From contig WBMZ01009006.1 in assembly GCA_013400975.1 (NCBI GenBank), positions 124,001-188,000 on the forward strand: a stretch of 64,000 nucleotides of DNA, in the 5' to 3' direction. The notes beneath the pieces are model-generated. The model searched no databases. It had not been told where the DNA came from and was given only the letters and a program-made list of their open reading frames with translations. The stretch comes from Atrichornis clamosus (lineage: Eukaryota > Chordata > Aves > Passeriformes > Menuridae). Each line of letters opens with the position of its first letter. Within the stretch, counting starts at the first letter, position 1. Made by a program: the position numbers and the translations under genes. Below are positions 9,913 to 23,549 of this stretch, piece by piece.

Positions 9913-12379
9913 ATACCCTTAGGAGGTGGTGTACTGCTGCTGGTACTGCCTCTTACATTTGCTGCAATAACAGCAGCTCAGCAAAGCTGGCCTTCCCTGG
10001 CCTTTTCTCACAAGTTGCTGCTCTGAAAGGTTTTGCTTTGGGCCAAATGAAATAATTTGTGTCAAGTGAAATGATGTGTTCCATCTTTTCCTTTTCCCCC
10101 TCCTATATGAAAAAGAACAACTGAACAAGAGGCAAACCAACAAATACGAACAGAATTTGATTCAACACAAGCCAATTTCTCTATCTCCAAATGTTTTGTT
10201 TCAGAAGCCAAAGAGAAAAATATTTGCACATCTTTAACCCTAACCAGAAGAGTTCATTATGGAACTGGTGGCAGTCTGCACACTGTATAGGCGTTAACTT
10301 AAACTACACACATTTTAATTTGAGCAATTATGTTCTCTGGGCCTAATTCCCACTAGTTTAATTTGGGTATTTTCTGTCATCACTTGTTGTACCCAACAGT
10401 TGTAAAATGTAACCATGCACTATTAAACAGCTGCTGCCTTCCACAGGTGGCTGCCTTTCAGAATGAGGTGAGGATGTCTCAGTATTGCACAGAGGAGTTG
10501 TGAGGTTTAATTCATTCACGTTAGTGAACAGCTCTGAAAGCTTCATTTAAGACCTGCTGCATTCTTTGCAGGCTACATTTCCCAAAGGAAAAGAGTGCAA
10601 AGTAAAGTGGCACCTTTCACAGACAGACAGTGGACACATCTGCAGCTAGACTGATCATAAAGGAATATTCCCACACACTGCACCAGTAAGCCCTGATACA
10701 CTGCATGCTGTGCATATGCATTTTTCAGTACATACTATCCATACTATACTTATATTTCAATACAAACATTCATCAAGTTTCAATAAATTCAATATTGTAG
10801 TCCATTAGCTTTGACCCACGTGCATTCTCACCTCTGTACCATTATTAGCACAAGAAAAAAACCAGTATTGGACACTCATGAAGATTTTATGTATAGTTAA
10901 TATGAAATAAAAGTTATGTGGGGAATTCTTTCAGGTCTTGGGCATGTCTTTTGCTTTGGAATTGTTCAATACCCCTACAACCATGAACAATTTCTAGGCA
11001 AACAGTGACACTTATTTGATATAACCGTGGTATTGAATCAACAGCCTCTATCCTGACTGGGATTTACTGCTGTTTTGTGAGCTGAGCAGATATGAGTACC
11101 TTTTCTCCTGGGTTGAACCACTCAACCATGTCAATTTGATCACACATTCTTCCCCTTTGCTTGAAAGAGTACGGCAGGGAAGATCTGGTTCCATTGGAAC
11201 TTTGATCACAAACCAGAGCTATTAGGTACTAAGTCACGTCAGCACTCATGTCCATCTTCATCCACAAGGCATGTAAGACAAGAAAGCAACTTTACCCTAC
11301 TCTTCCTCTCTGATATGACTGAAGGATGACGAGGACAAGCCTCAGGATCTGAGGGTGGAGAGAATCAGGCAGGGAGGAAGAGGAAGGCACAGAAGGAGAA
11401 AGGAGACAGTGAGAGGCTGTCAGGTCTCCCGTACTTATTTCTAGAGCTTGAAAACAGATTTTTTGTGAAAAGGGTGCATTGTATCTCCACAATATAGTAA
11501 CTGATCTCAAGACTTCTCACAAGGGTCCTCTCAGAAAGACTCAAGAAGTATGAGCAGTTTACAGGAGAGGTAGTTTTCAGGGAGCTATCACAAGTGTTGA
11601 TCCATTGCCACGATGCAGGGTAGTTCCCTTTTAGTCTGGATAGCATTTGCTAGCTACAAAGGTACATTAAAGCCCAACCACGCATCACGGTCTGTCTGCT
11701 CGTGCCCCTCAGGCACCTAGGACTGAACCTGTGCCCCGGCTATCCATTTCAGCATTGTTTGCCAGGCTGTTTTCTAGACTTGCATTACAACTTCATATAC
11801 CATTCTTGCTCTTTTGCCACTGTACACATGCAGAAAATTCTGGATAGTCAATTCAGGATCTTGTAATTCAGGCTCCAGACATCCTGGCACTTGCCTGCTT
11901 TTCCTGTCCCAGGAAAGAAAAGTAGCTACTTCACAGTTAGACTGGGCAATAACACAAATTTATTAGCTGAGTTGTGGACTTTCCATAAAACGAGCAGAAA
12001 AGTATGCCATAATCTCCACAGAGGGCGTACAAAAGTCAGAGACTCAGCAAGGCACGAGGAAAGGAAGAAGGAGGAAGAGAAGTTTGGAGAAGGACAATAG
12101 AAAGAGCGAAATGCAGTATATAACCCATGAAGAGCTTGCCCACTGTGATTAGAGAGTTGGTTAAGGCAAGGCTTTGGGAAAGGCTGAAAGGTGTGAACTT
12201 AAAACTATGATATGAGGAAAAAACATTTCTGGTTAAGTAACAGGTGTTAGAAGCAAACTTCATGTAGCAACAGAGCCCAACTCTACACTTCAGTGTTCAT
12301 CCTCTTAGCGCTGGTACAGACCCAGCCCTCTATGAGCACAAGACTCCACACCCTACTGGACCTGAACAGCAGAGGGGCC

Positions 12380-12467
12380 TCATTCCACCGTGCCTGTGGT
12401 GAGCAGGAGGCTGGGCTAGATAACCACCTGGGGTCCCCTACAATGCGAATCATCCTGTGATCCTGTC
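12380..12467 (+). mobile_element. CR1 LINE, 3' end fragment
   Basis: The piece reads GCAGGAGGCTGGGCTAGAT, then an ACCACCTGGGGTCCC segment, then CATCCTGTGATCCTGT. These are the hallmark words of the avian CR1 3' terminus (GGTTGGACTAGATGA, then GGTCCCTTCC, then ATTCTGTGATTCTGT), in the same order. CR1 copies are usually 5' truncated, and only this terminal part is recognisable. The left limit is approximate. Confidence 0.75.
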
Positions 12468-13879
12468 AACAGGTCAAGGATATGGCTCTGGAGGTGGGCA
12501 CATGTGGGCCCTTCAAAATCAGTAGCCCCAGGCAGGCATCACGTGTGATGTTTTCACCTCAGCTGACTTTCAGTTAGCCAGGTAGACAGACATTTACTGA
12601 TGAAAGGCACTGCAAAATGATAATCTCCAACAACAGAGTCTCCTCAAGCTGTTTCTCCAACCCCCAGCATCTCATCTCCAGTGCTCATTCTGCCTTTGGT
12701 GACTTGGTATTTCCTGCACAGCTCACCATTGAGAGCTGCCACTTTGCAATCCTCTTTAAGGAGGCCTTTGTGCTGCACAGGAAGGAGACACACTGAGAAG
12801 AAAAAGAGAAAAGTGGGAAGGGAGGCCAGGCGGAAGAAATGGAGAGCAGCTCATTTAGGTGTGCGCTGGAGACAAAGTGGCAGGCAAAGGAAAAAGCAGA
12901 GTGGAGAGAGAGAGCGATGGTGAGAGGCAGGGGAAGGGCCACTGAGAAACCAAGAGGGACACCGAGAGTAGAGAGACACGGAAGGAGATCAGAACTGGGA
13001 GCATGACGGAACGAGCTGAAGACCAGAAAGGGCACATTTTCATCTGATCCAAAAATGTGCTCATATAAAAAAAAATGCCAGCTTAGAGAAAGAACAGCTC
13101 CGACTGCAAGAAAAGTGATTTTGACAGAACAGCCAGCTTAGGAAAGAGCTGTCTGCATAAGTGATCAGCTCAAACTACATTGACATCTCACATGGTCAAA
13201 CCTTCCCTCTGATCCAGACACTCTGGTCCCGGCTTCACTGAGTGAGTAAGTGGGTCACTACCACTGCACAAGGGTGGTTATTCTCATTTCTCAGACTCAG
13301 ACTACCACAGCATCATATGTTGTTATGGGGAAATACCAGCCCTCTCAGTGCAAACACAAAGCCTTCTAACCTGTCTGGCATGGCAATTTCCTTGACAGAC
13401 ATGGCTCAGATTTGCTTCAAGTTTTGTTTAACTTTAATAGCTTTACCCTTGAAAGATCGGAGGAGAAGAGGTGGTCTTAAATTGAGAAGAGGGAGTCAAT
13501 AAGCCTCCTTTCATTAGATAATGTCTCTGCCTGCACTGTACTCAGGTTTAACTGTAAGCCCCTTCCATAAAGTAAAATAGTTTGGTTTGGCTCTGTGTGT
13601 ATGTTAAAAGAAGAAATAGATCAAATTCAAGAAAGTGCTGAACACTCCTGCCCTTTGCTTTGTTGGTTATTTGTCCTCACTGGCAACTGCCCTCCCTCCG
13701 AGAATGCTGGCTTGTGGATGAAATGAAATACAATACAACTGTATTTTGTATAGCATCTCTCAAGTAAACAGGATCACAATTGCTCTGCGGGCTAAGTGAT
13801 AAAAAACAGCACAGAGAGAAGGAAATTAAGAGACAGAAATGATGGAAGAAAACCAGCTGCTTCCAGAGGAAGGAAGCAT

Positions 13880-14085
13880 GGGTCTGTGACTAAGGCTCTG
13901 GGTTGGGAAACGGCAGGCACAGACTTAGCTCTTAGAGCTGCCACAGACTCATGCTTTGACCTTGAACAACCTGCCTGACCTTACCAGGGCTCAATTTCCA
14001 GTGAAAGACTTCTGCCTGTTAACTCTTCCCTCTCTTGGGAAGTCAGAGATTGCCGCATTCAAGTCTGTGGGATGCTCTGACACTA
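13880..14085 (+). mobile_element. MIR-like SINE, nearly full span
   Basis: The expected MIR order is visible: a head with CTAAGGCTCTGGGTTGG, a middle with GAGCTGCCACAGACTCATG, and the core with CTTTGACCTTGAACAACCTG (compare TGACCTTGGGCAAGTCAC). A tail resembling CTCTTGGGAAGTC and GGGATGCTCTGACAC follows. This is one of the more complete tRNA-derived SINE relics in the window. It is old, so boundaries are approximate. Confidence 0.5.
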
Positions 14086-14291
14086 CCCAGGCAAAGACTT
14101 ACATGACTGGGTGGGTAGAAGTGTGCTACTAGGTAGTGGAACACAGAGCAATCCGAACCTTTCAGGATGCCAATATCTAAAAAAGAATCACAATAACTCA
14201 CTGAGCGTGATGATGCCACTGAAACAATTTAGCAAGTGGCGTTGAAACAAAGGGGTGAGAAGCAAATTTCACTGCAGTAGGACAGCCTTAC

Positions 14292-14352
14292 CTCATACCC
14301 AGTGCGACAGGAGGAGGTGGCAGGCGTTCTATCCCTTAAAAGCAGTTTCGCT
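14292..14352 (-). other. Candidate exon (61 bp), unknown gene
   Basis: On the minus strand a very good acceptor (CCTTAATATCTGTCCCCAG) precedes 61 bases ending GAG at a GTAAGG donor. One frame is open: one base, then 20 codons, including AKLLLRDRTPATSSCRTGYE. Entry phase is 2 and exit phase is 0. A wider open frame (14229-14582) surrounds it. No family recognised. The splice sites are the strongest minus-strand pair I saw, but chance pairing remains likely. Confidence 0.2.
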
Positions 14353-17300
14353 CTGGGGACAGATATTAAGGAATGGAGTAGCTGCCAGTGACAGAACTGT
14401 TCAGACATGAATGTTAAATTTGGGTAGCATGTGGTACGGTGGTCATTTATAACCATGACGCTAACAGTACAAAACATATTGCTTATCACTATCAGAGGGC
14501 TGGGAACGATGGCTAGAAAAATGCCTTGCAATCTGCTGCTGAGCAGCTCAAATACGGAAAAGCATGAGAAGTGATGACCCAAATGGCTAATGAACGTGTT
14601 TCATTACATGTTGACTGTGAACAGCAGGCTGACATAATACTTTTCAAAATAAGACATGATTTTGAAAGCACTTTCCATTTTTTTTTGAGCAACCTAGTTG
14701 TCTGTTTCAGTGAAGAGCTGGTATGCTCTTCAACCCGGCTGTGGAGAGGAAAAGCTGTGGCGTACTTAGTAAATACTGATTTCTAGGGATCCAACCATTT
14801 CCCTCTGTATTCAATACCCCTCATGAGTTCCATCTCCTGTTCTGCTTTAAGGCACATAACTAAAAATGGATGGACAGAAAAAGGGAAGGCGTGAGCAGGT
14901 GGTTGGCTGGGACACATCCTTTTCAAAGGACAGATGAGGGGAAAATCTAGATATTAGAAGCTAGCTTCTTGCTTTTGTATATGGGACTTGGTAGCTCTCC
15001 TCCCTCTATTTCCATGTCCACCATCCCTTTCCCTTGCAGCTAGTTCAGGGCAGAGCCGTGAATTACAATGGGTAGACACTGAGCGAGGACCCTTAGAGAT
15101 AAGAAATAGGAAGCTGCTGATCCAGGTTGCTGCTGCCCCTGGAAGCAACAAGGCAGGGGTTGAGCCGCCCAGAGCCTGGCTGCTGTATCCCCGCTTTCCT
15201 GCCACACCATTCCCTGCCCAACAGCCACATGAGTCATGTAACATACACAATGATGAATGGAACAGCACAGAGCAGACTCCAAGGCAAGGGACTGCCAACA
15301 GTGCACATCTCCAAAGGACCTTGCTGTCCACCCTTGCCTATCTGCATGGTGGCGAAGCCCCGGAGAAGTCACAGCACCAGACTCATCAGCATCCTGCTGC
15401 TACAGGGACCTGTGTGCACTTGGTGTCCCCACTTGGGTGGCCTTTGCGGGAAGCGTGACTCTCTGTATGTGAATATCAATAGGGTCTTTAAATCTCCTAG
15501 AGATACTTTCTATCCTGAGAGAGTTTCCCGGAGATGGGTGACAGCTCAGCAGGTATTGCACTGATCTCGCAGTTGCTTTAGTACCAGCTGTGGGAAGCAC
15601 AGACTCATCTCCTACAGATCTCTCTCCTTACATAGGACACTTTTCCTCATCTCCTCCCCATAGCCCCAAGTCAGACCTAACTTATGGAGCAGGAGCACTG
15701 TTTTCCTCAGCTTCCAGGAGTAGTATGCATGAAATCAGACACATTGCATGTGCATCTCCATAGCAACGAGATCAGGCCCAGTGTGGAAAATGAGGGGCAA
15801 TGGGAAAAAATATGGGCGAGAGCTCTGCAGATAAGGGATGGTTGCTTCTGCCTTGGCTGATACCAGGCAGCATCAACCAAAAGGAGCATGTGGGAGTGAC
15901 ATCCATCTGTGCCACTGCTGGGGCAGAGAGAGGCCTGTATATGGAACCCCTTGAGCCCACAAGACATTAGCATCTTTATCATTTAATTGCAACACAACAT
16001 CAGTCCAAGAGCCCAAATCACAGCTGCACTGAGGTCTTTATTTTTTACACTGGTATTTAAGTCTTGCTGCAGAAACCATTACCTGTCATGGCGCTTCTAA
16101 CAGTACTCACTCCAACCAATAACATAAAAACCAACAGAGCAGCTGCCTTGTGCCTGAGTCCCTGAAAGCCACCAAGGTGGCTGGATGAGGAAATCCAGCC
16201 TGTGGTGGTAACTGGGGAAACCTACACAATCAGCTTGGGCACAGCTCAGCAGCCTTTCTGCACATTTTGCAGGACTTCACAGACCCCTTGGTCTCTACTA
16301 GAGCTGAAGTTACCTTCCTCTGTTACAGAATGTCCCTGGCTGCAACAGTCTGAGATACAGCTCCCTGGGACCCTCCTCTACCCCATTCCCATTGTTCAGA
16401 CTGTGGCAAGAAATCCAGAGCTGCTGCTGTGCCTGAGAAGTAGCTTCCACTGTCTTCTTCTCAAGTATCCCCAAAGCAAATAGGTGGCAAAAGTCAGTAG
16501 AAAGTCAAAACACCAATACTTTGAGGAAAGCCTTCTTTTAGGGGTGTGAGTACTATTGGGACCAACTCACATATCTTGATCTAGTAGTACACATGGCCCT
16601 CATTTTCATGCTGACTGCTCTTGACCAAGGCCTACAGAAATGATTAAGAAACTGCTACCAGTTGTTGCTAAGGGGAAGGAGGTCCTTTACACAACAGTAG
16701 AAAGTTTTGGAGCTGAGGGAAGTTCAAGTTTGATCTAGCCCCTCCAGGGGAATGTAAATCATTTTTTAATGCATTTCTCATTACCTTATTTAGCAAATTC
16801 AACCACTATCAGATACTGTAGCCATCCTGCCTTCTTACCTGCCATTCTATCCATATAGTTTGTACCCTGGAAAAACCACATTCTAGCAGATGATGCCCCT
16901 CTCTGGAGCCTGACTTTGACATCCAGCATTTCAGCCTCTGTCAGCAACATCTAGACTTTATCCTTCCTTGGCTGTGCTCACGCTACTGCTTCTTGCAGTA
17001 AGGCAATCAGAGTATAAGCTTTTTTTCCAGATTCCCTGCTTAACCTCAGGCAGACCCGTGTAGCTTTAAGTAGCATATTACAGTAATGAGGGGCCATGAT
17101 TATTTCTGAGAATATGCCCTCCTTCCCATTAGCAACCCCCCATGATAAGCAGCTCTATCTTCTCTGCTGCCACCAGTCACTAGCGGGCCACTGGAGCTGC
17201 AAAGAAGGACAGAGCAGCCTGTCATAAAGAAAAAGTGAGAGGAGTGCATAAACTGGGAGAGAGGGTGGGGGCAGGAATAAGCATTGACAGTCAAAATGCG

Positions 17301-18089
17301 AAAAAGATGAAATGCAATTTTTCTTCAAATGCCTGGAGACAAGACAGATCTCCCGGCTTCCTTCCCCTCCCTTGCCCTCCTGCCTGAAAAAAGAAGAGGT
17401 AGTTAACATAGGAAAGCCCCTCAAATAAGCCCTGACAGCCACATATTCAGAAACTGATGGCATTTCCCTAAACACTGTTTGTAAAATGGTAATTATCCAG
17501 CAGGCAGTGACAGCTGGCACTTAGCACAGAGAGAGAACATGAGCGGACAAGAAGAAAGGGATCCTGCCATAATTGAACAAAGGGTAAAGAAATATATAAA
17601 ACATAATCAGAAAAATACAAAGATTGCTGGCTGTGCTAATAGGTCACTTCAGCTTCGTGGTTCATCATGAAATGATTGAGTTTGAATGCAGATTCAGACT
17701 GACATCCTCTAAACTGTTCCGCTGCACCTCTGAGGGGAGCAGCAGCAGCAGCAGCAGCAAACCCAAGGGGTTGAGCAGCTGGCAGTGAGCACAAGGGTGC
17801 AAAGCTGGTGGCCAGCTTTATCACCAAGTGTCTGCAGTACCTGTTCTCCGACTTGTGTCACAAGATCAGCTGTTGGGAATGCCAGCTTCTGGGCAGACAT
17901 TTTCTCCTGATTTCAGACCAATTCAGCTATGCCACAGCATGGCAAAATGGAGTCCTTCATTGGAAACATCTAGGCTTGCCAAAGCACCAGGCAATGTGCT
18001 TGAGTTGGATGGGGAGATGTTAGGCTGATCTTCTACTTCTTTGTTATTAAACAAAAAATCCACTTCTGGGATTCTTTTTAGGGCAACGG
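14353..18089. other. Unique sequence, no gene seen
   Basis: A GC-richer stretch at about 15000-15560 is open in four or more overlapping frames on both strands, which is what composition alone would give. A CAG trinucleotide tract lies at 17738. No transposon recognised. Confidence 0.4.
17738..17759. repeat. (AGC/CAG)7 trinucleotide repeat
   Basis: Seven uninterrupted AGC units. On the minus strand the short frame containing it gives an alanine or cysteine run. I see no gene around it, so it is listed as a simple repeat. Confidence 0.9.
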
Positions 18090-18215
18090 AGGAGCCTGTC
18101 AGTTCATATATCAGCTCTGACATATCTTCTGTATGGCCTTGGGTAGGGCTCTCCTTTCTTTGGCTTGATTCTTTGCCTGCAAAATGGGTTGTGAGCTATT
18201 GCTTTGCCATATGTT
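18090..18215 (+). mobile_element. MIR-like SINE fragment
   Basis: Words in MIR order: TTCATATATCAGCTCTGACA, then GTATGGCCTTGGGTAGGGCT (compare GTGTGACCTTGGGCAAGTC), then a CTTTGCCTGCAAAATGGG segment that parallels the CCTCATCTGTAAAATGGGG core. Divergence is high, consistent with an ancient insertion. Confidence 0.5.
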
Positions 18216-21200
18216 CAAACCAAGGCCTTTTTCCCATTATGTCCTACCCAAAATCTGGGAGGGCAGGGTCCTGGACTGGAGTCTTTAAGCATGATCAGTA
18301 ATACACATGAAGATATCTTCCCTCATATGAGAGTCACACTCACAGAGAATAACTGAAGCAGAATGAAAATAAACTCATATTAACGAGCAGGGTGGTATCT
18401 TTGAGCTTGGGGGTTTCCAAACTCACATTCTAAGACCATTGTATTTGCTTTCTCATTACTTTAATTAGGATGCAATTTTCCTGCAGCCTGCAGTTGAGAA
18501 TGCTCTGACCTCTCCAGAATGCTTCATGACTCACTTTTGCCCTGATCCTTCCTGGAAAGGTTACTGCCAGGGTCCAGCAGCATGTACCTTTGATCACAAC
18601 CCATGATATGCCTCTGAGTCACTCAGTGAGTAGTGGGCTAGCAGTCCTAACAGATGATGCTCAGATGAGTGTGGTCAGACAAGGACACCTAATGCAGCAC
18701 TGGAATATGGGAAGGAGCTCTGCCTCTCTCCTTTGTACCAGGAATTAGCTTGGCACATAGTGAATACCTGGGATAACACAGAAATGACCCTCAAATTTCT
18801 TGTCATCCTTTGTCGTTCTTCTTTGTCATTGCTCCTCCTTTATCAAAAGACACTACCCATGAGAAAGACATAATTGTCACAACTGACCCATACAATTTTA
18901 GCAACTGAGAGGAAAAGCTTCTGAATTTCTGCTAAGCACACCTTCCTCCCCTACCCTGTCTCAGTTCCGTGTTACTAGGTGTTGCTGCTTGGTCCATCCC
19001 AGCAAATGACCTCTAAGCTTCTTTTTATGCCATATTCTCCTTGGTGCCAGGTTTGTATGTTAATAATTTTCTCAGCACACATGCACATTTAAAATAGATT
19101 TTCTCTGCTGCAGACAGATACACCTCTTCACAGTAATTCATTATGCTACTATCTACAAAGCTGTTTCTTTGAGAAATATGCGTAGAGACTTGTATTAACA
19201 GTGTAGAGTTTTGGTGATGATAACTGATGACTTGTTTGACTAGGTCTCTTATGTATCAATCTAACTATTTTGTAGTTTGCCTGTGATTTATTTTTGACTG
19301 TCTTAATAAAGTTCAAATATTACTTTCAGTAATCAATCTGCCTTCTCTAAACTACTGTTAAATTCTTTTTTTAATGAGTGAGAGTTTGAGTAAAGAATTT
19401 ATTCTACAAAACTACTGATCTGAAAGTTATCAATATATTTCTAAATGTCCAAGTACAAGTAAATTGAAAAGTGAGATTTTTACCATCCGTTGACATTAAA
19501 ATATATGCATGTTTTCAAGTACAAAGTAATTACTTTAAGCAGTAATAGAGCATTTCTCATAAGATATATTAAAGAAACACCAACAATGAAATTGCTAATG
19601 TTGCAATTCAATTATAAACCCTTCTATATGCCAGTACATCTTCACTATTACTTTTGTTGCCAGTCTTGATCTGTAGCATGCTGTCTAACACAATTTACCA
19701 TGCTTTTTTTTTTGATACAAATTACTTTCATAGCTTCTGTTTATCTGCCATATATGGGAAAGCAGGGATGCACAAAAGATGATACATAACAGTGATTAAG
19801 GTTGAAGAAAAAAATATGAGAGCAACACTGCATTTTGTGAAAACATCTATGTAGTCACATACTGAAGGGGGGTAACACACACCTGCAGGAGACAAGCAGT
19901 AAGACCAATGGTTCAGTTGTAATTTTGGAAAGCAATTTTAGTGTAGCCATTATGAGGCAGGTCCAGATGATTTCTGAGTAAACACGCATGTTCATTGTCA
20001 TTACAAATGCATTTACCACAAACTCCTTCATTTCCATGCAAGGTTCCACATACAATCTAGCTTGGCTATTTCCTGACTTAAGCATTCAATTTAACAGTTT
20101 CTTAATACAACATTTAGTTTCACTGCTATTAAAGACTAGAAAGGAAGAGCTTAGATCATCTAAGACTTCTCCCTGAGGGATGCAGTGAGACATTTCACCC
20201 ATAAATTCCCCACTTCTAACCCAAAAACTTATGAGCAAAGAAAAGGACATTTTTTACAAAGATATCTGATGATGATTTGAAAACTGCAAGTGATGTAGAG
20301 CTGAACACATCCTTGGGTAATCTAATTTATTTTAGGAACTGAATACAGGTAACAAACAGATCCTTGTACACACACGTGCACACACTCATACACTCAAAAT
20401 AAAAGCACCTTAATGATCCTCTGTGTTACAGTAGCAGCCAGTATAAGTCACTGGGCTTTGCTGACTGTCCAAGCATATTCACTGCTGATGGAGGAAACCA
20501 CTGCTGATGGAGGTTTTGCCCTCTAACATACACCTGGCACTCAGCACAAGTGCTTAATCCATATGAATTTCATGAAGCACTCCTAATGCTGCTGCAAGTT
20601 CAGGAAGATGCAGCACATCACCATCAGCAAGGTTTCTGCCAGTGTCAGTGAGTTATTTCTGTTGTCGCTGTCAAACGGCCATGGTGGCTTGTTCAGCTTT
20701 TATGTGGGGCTTGCAGAGAAGTGGGGTGCAAGGTGAGTCACAAGGAGGGGTGCAGGCCAGCTCAGGCTTGTCCTGTGCACAGCCCTGGACTATCAGATAT
20801 GAAGCAGATCTCCGACCACATAGCAGAGTTAATGCTCCACCTCTTGTCAGGCGTCAGACAGCCATACGTGTACTACCAGTGTACTACCAAAAAGCATGGA
20901 CTGAAGTGAGTGCACAGGTAAGGCTTTCAAACCCAAACTGCGTGATTCTCAGCAGTTCTGTTGCAGAAAGAAAAATCCTCCTGCTGCCTCCCCTCCTCTA
21001 CCCACAACTCTCACTGGAGGACAGACAGGGGGAGAAAAGTGCACTGAGCATAACGAGGGGCACATGTGCACATGCTCAGGCACAGGTGCAACAGCATGAA
21101 AGCACACACAAGTGAGAGTGAAATGAAGACAAAAAGAGACAAGAGGCCACACAGGAATAAAGGATCAGCAATCAGGAATGTGGAAAAGTAAGAGAAATGG

Positions 21201-21359
21201 ATCAAGAGGGAGCAAATGGGCAAGAAGGAGAGAGAAAGCGTTTGGAGAACTGACAGTCTAGACCAGGAGACATCCAAGTTCCAGGTATGCATGGGAACAT
21301 TAGGAATCAAGCACAAACACACACACACAGTACCACACACTGAAATAAGCACAAATGAC
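18216..21359. other. Unique sequence with CA-type simple repeats
   Basis: No gene recognised. It holds imperfect CA repeats at 20368-20395 and 21315-21330 and a 14-base direct duplication (ACTGCTGATGGAGG at 20481 and 20500). An open plus-strand region at 20642-21115 has possible splice signals (acceptor ending 20782, donors at 20906 and 20918). It is open in two frames at once, so it is not convincing. Confidence 0.4.
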
Positions 21360-21871
21360 AAATCACAGACTCATTTGGGTGAGAAAAGACCTCTGGTGCA
21401 TCATCCAGGCCATTGCTGCACATTGTGGCAGATCTGATTACACCTAAACCATCCCTGACAGATGGGTGGCTCATCTCTGCCTTGAATATCTCCAGTGCTG
21501 GTTGCTCTATAGCCTGCCTTGGCAGCCTGCTCTGCCACCAAACTGTTCCTAGAGTTATAAAGTTTTCCCTGATATTTTTTTACTAACTGTTCCCTGCTGC
21601 ACCTCAGGACCATTATGTCTCAGGCCTGTTTGTACCAACCACTGAGAAAAATAGATCCCCATCCTCTCAGCAGCGTTTCTTTATGGATTTGCAGGCAGTG
21701 ATTACATCTCCCTTCACACATCTTTCCTCCTCAATGAATATATACCAGCCTCCTTAATCTTCTCATTTACGCTACACTTTCCAAACCTATCAGCATTTTT
21801 GTCACTCTTCCTGGAGCTTCCTCCAACACATTGTGGCTTTGGGACCGAGTGGAGACAGCAGTAATTCAGCT
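21360..21871 (-). mobile_element. CR1 LINE 3' part, about 510 bp
   Basis: The antisense hallmark begins with ATCACAGACTCATTTGGGTG, then AAAAGACCTCT, then CATCCAGGCC: the complement of the CR1 3' terminus. Moving right, the CR1 order continues with AAACCATCCCTGACAGATGG, ATATCTCCAGTGCTGG, a TTCCCTGCTGCACCTCAGGA stretch, CTTCCTGGAGCTTCCTCCAA and a final GGGACCGAGTGGAGACAGCA. The element is 5' truncated at about 21871. It has no intact reading frame and should be immobile. Confidence 0.85.
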
Positions 21872-22004
21872 TCCTGCCTCTTACCTCTGCCATGTCCAGT
21901 CATGAAAGGCTGAGGACTGGCTGTGTTTTCTCTTCTGAATACCATATGCTGCCTGAATACCTCCTGCTTTATCCTCCGGAAAGATTCTGTTATGTACAGA
22001 GACA

Positions 22005-22100
22005 GACAAACACACACATGCATGTGAGCACACACCCACACACCTATTTTATATGTTTTTATATATATATATATGTATTTTTATTTTATATATTATATAG
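22005..22100. repeat. CA then TA simple-repeat region
   Basis: Imperfect CA units (22010-22043) pass into an alternating AT run (22061-22074) and further A/T-only sequence. The alternating AT tract could extrude or melt easily. Confidence 0.85.
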
Positions 22101-23549
22101 TTTGATATAAGTTCCTTGCCTAGTAGAGTTTCCAGCATTAAAAGCTGCCTGAGAAGATAAGCTGGGCCAGCTGTGATGAAGAGTACCTGAAGTGGAGAAT
22201 GAGGAAGATGACGATGTCACACACTGGAAGAAGCCCCATCTGATGGTATCATGATGGTGGACTGAACACTGAATATTATTCAGATCTGTGCAGACCATAT
22301 CCATTTCATAGTGCTCATTTGTCTTCTGGGCCCCTGTACACTGCATCCATCATCCTTTCCTCCTCATTTAAAGCCTTCCCTTTACATGACTGGTTAGCCT
22401 AGTACTCAACAGGTCTGCCCCCCTATTGTTAAAGTGATGTGCATGAATGGTTTCTACACAATGCAAAAATGCCTTTGGCACTATGATTTTAGTCACAAAT
22501 GGATAACCTACATGGGGAAAAAATCAAGAAAGGAAGGACTGAGTAGGTCATTTGAGATATTATGCAGCTGCCTCCAATTGCTCACTTCAGTTTCTGAAAA
22601 GCCTCTTGGGGATTGAATTAGAAGATGGGCCTTTAAAAACATCTGGAGAGAATATCCACTCAAGCACCCAAGAATGCCATAGCATTTCCTTTACGAATTT
22701 CACAGAGAGAGCAAGTCCCAAGTAAAATGCATAACAAACACAACACGCCAGGTCTTGGTGAAAAGACATTATGACAATAAAGTGACAATCATTTCAAAGA
22801 GTCCCTGATTTACATCTGCAATCAGCTACTGCAAAAAGCATGCCATTTCTACACTAACAGCCTGACCTGAAGGCTGGCACTGTGACATACTCTAGCAAGG
22901 CACCACTCGCCACTTGTTTGCCCTGTCACAATTCAGAACTTGAGGGCGGGATGAACAGAGAGCATTTTGGCTCGAGGAACTGTGAGACTAGAGGCCAGGC
23001 TCAGAGAAAGTCATCTTTCCATCTAACCAGTTACAGCTGCAGCCTTATTGCCAATGACAGCAACTTATAGATGTGTCTGTGTGGCAGACTAATGGTCAAT
23101 AATATTTCTTTTCAATACCCTACAGCAACATCAAGCCAACCATGGTGTTTACTAAGTCTCATGGGATTTCCTGTCTGTTCTAGAAACTGTAGGGTTTTAC
23201 CTGATTGCACCAGTCTTAAAAGAAAATCTGAAAAATCAGTTAAGCAATGGAGAAGCATCTCATTCCTCACAATGAAAAGAATATGATATGTAAAATGTCA
23301 TCGCTTTGATGTGCTGGCAAACTTCCTGGAATCAGTCAACCAAAGATAACTATGTTTATAAATATTTGGGATATGAAGATACTGTACATAGATTGCATTT
23401 TTATTATTATTATAAAAGTGGGGGTTTTTTTAAAGGAAAAGATATAGCCCTGCAGTATATTCTAAATACATACATTAAAGTGTTTTGTGCTGTGCATAGC
23501 ATGTTTCAACAAGAACCTGAATTCTACCTTCTCTCTACCCCTTGGTCAG

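Larger units (their letters stand above)
9516..13879. other. Mostly unique sequence between small repeats
   Basis: Apart from the MIR-like piece at 9843 and the CR1 end at 12380, I see no gene. There are purine-rich tracts at 12050-12100 and 12780-12990; the complementary pyrimidine-rich strand produces artefactual open frames there, up to 116 codons. No promoter or RNA gene recognised. Confidence 0.4.

Noticed and set aside
14954..15564. Several overlapping frames of 110-156 codons on both strands
   Set aside because: Simultaneous openness in four or more frames is a GC-composition effect. No splice pairing or domain singles out one frame.
20642..20917. Possible exons with GTGAGT and GTAAGG donors at 20731, 20906 and 20918
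   Set aside because: Two frames are open at once, and the implied intron (about 50 bases) is too short for a vertebrate gene.
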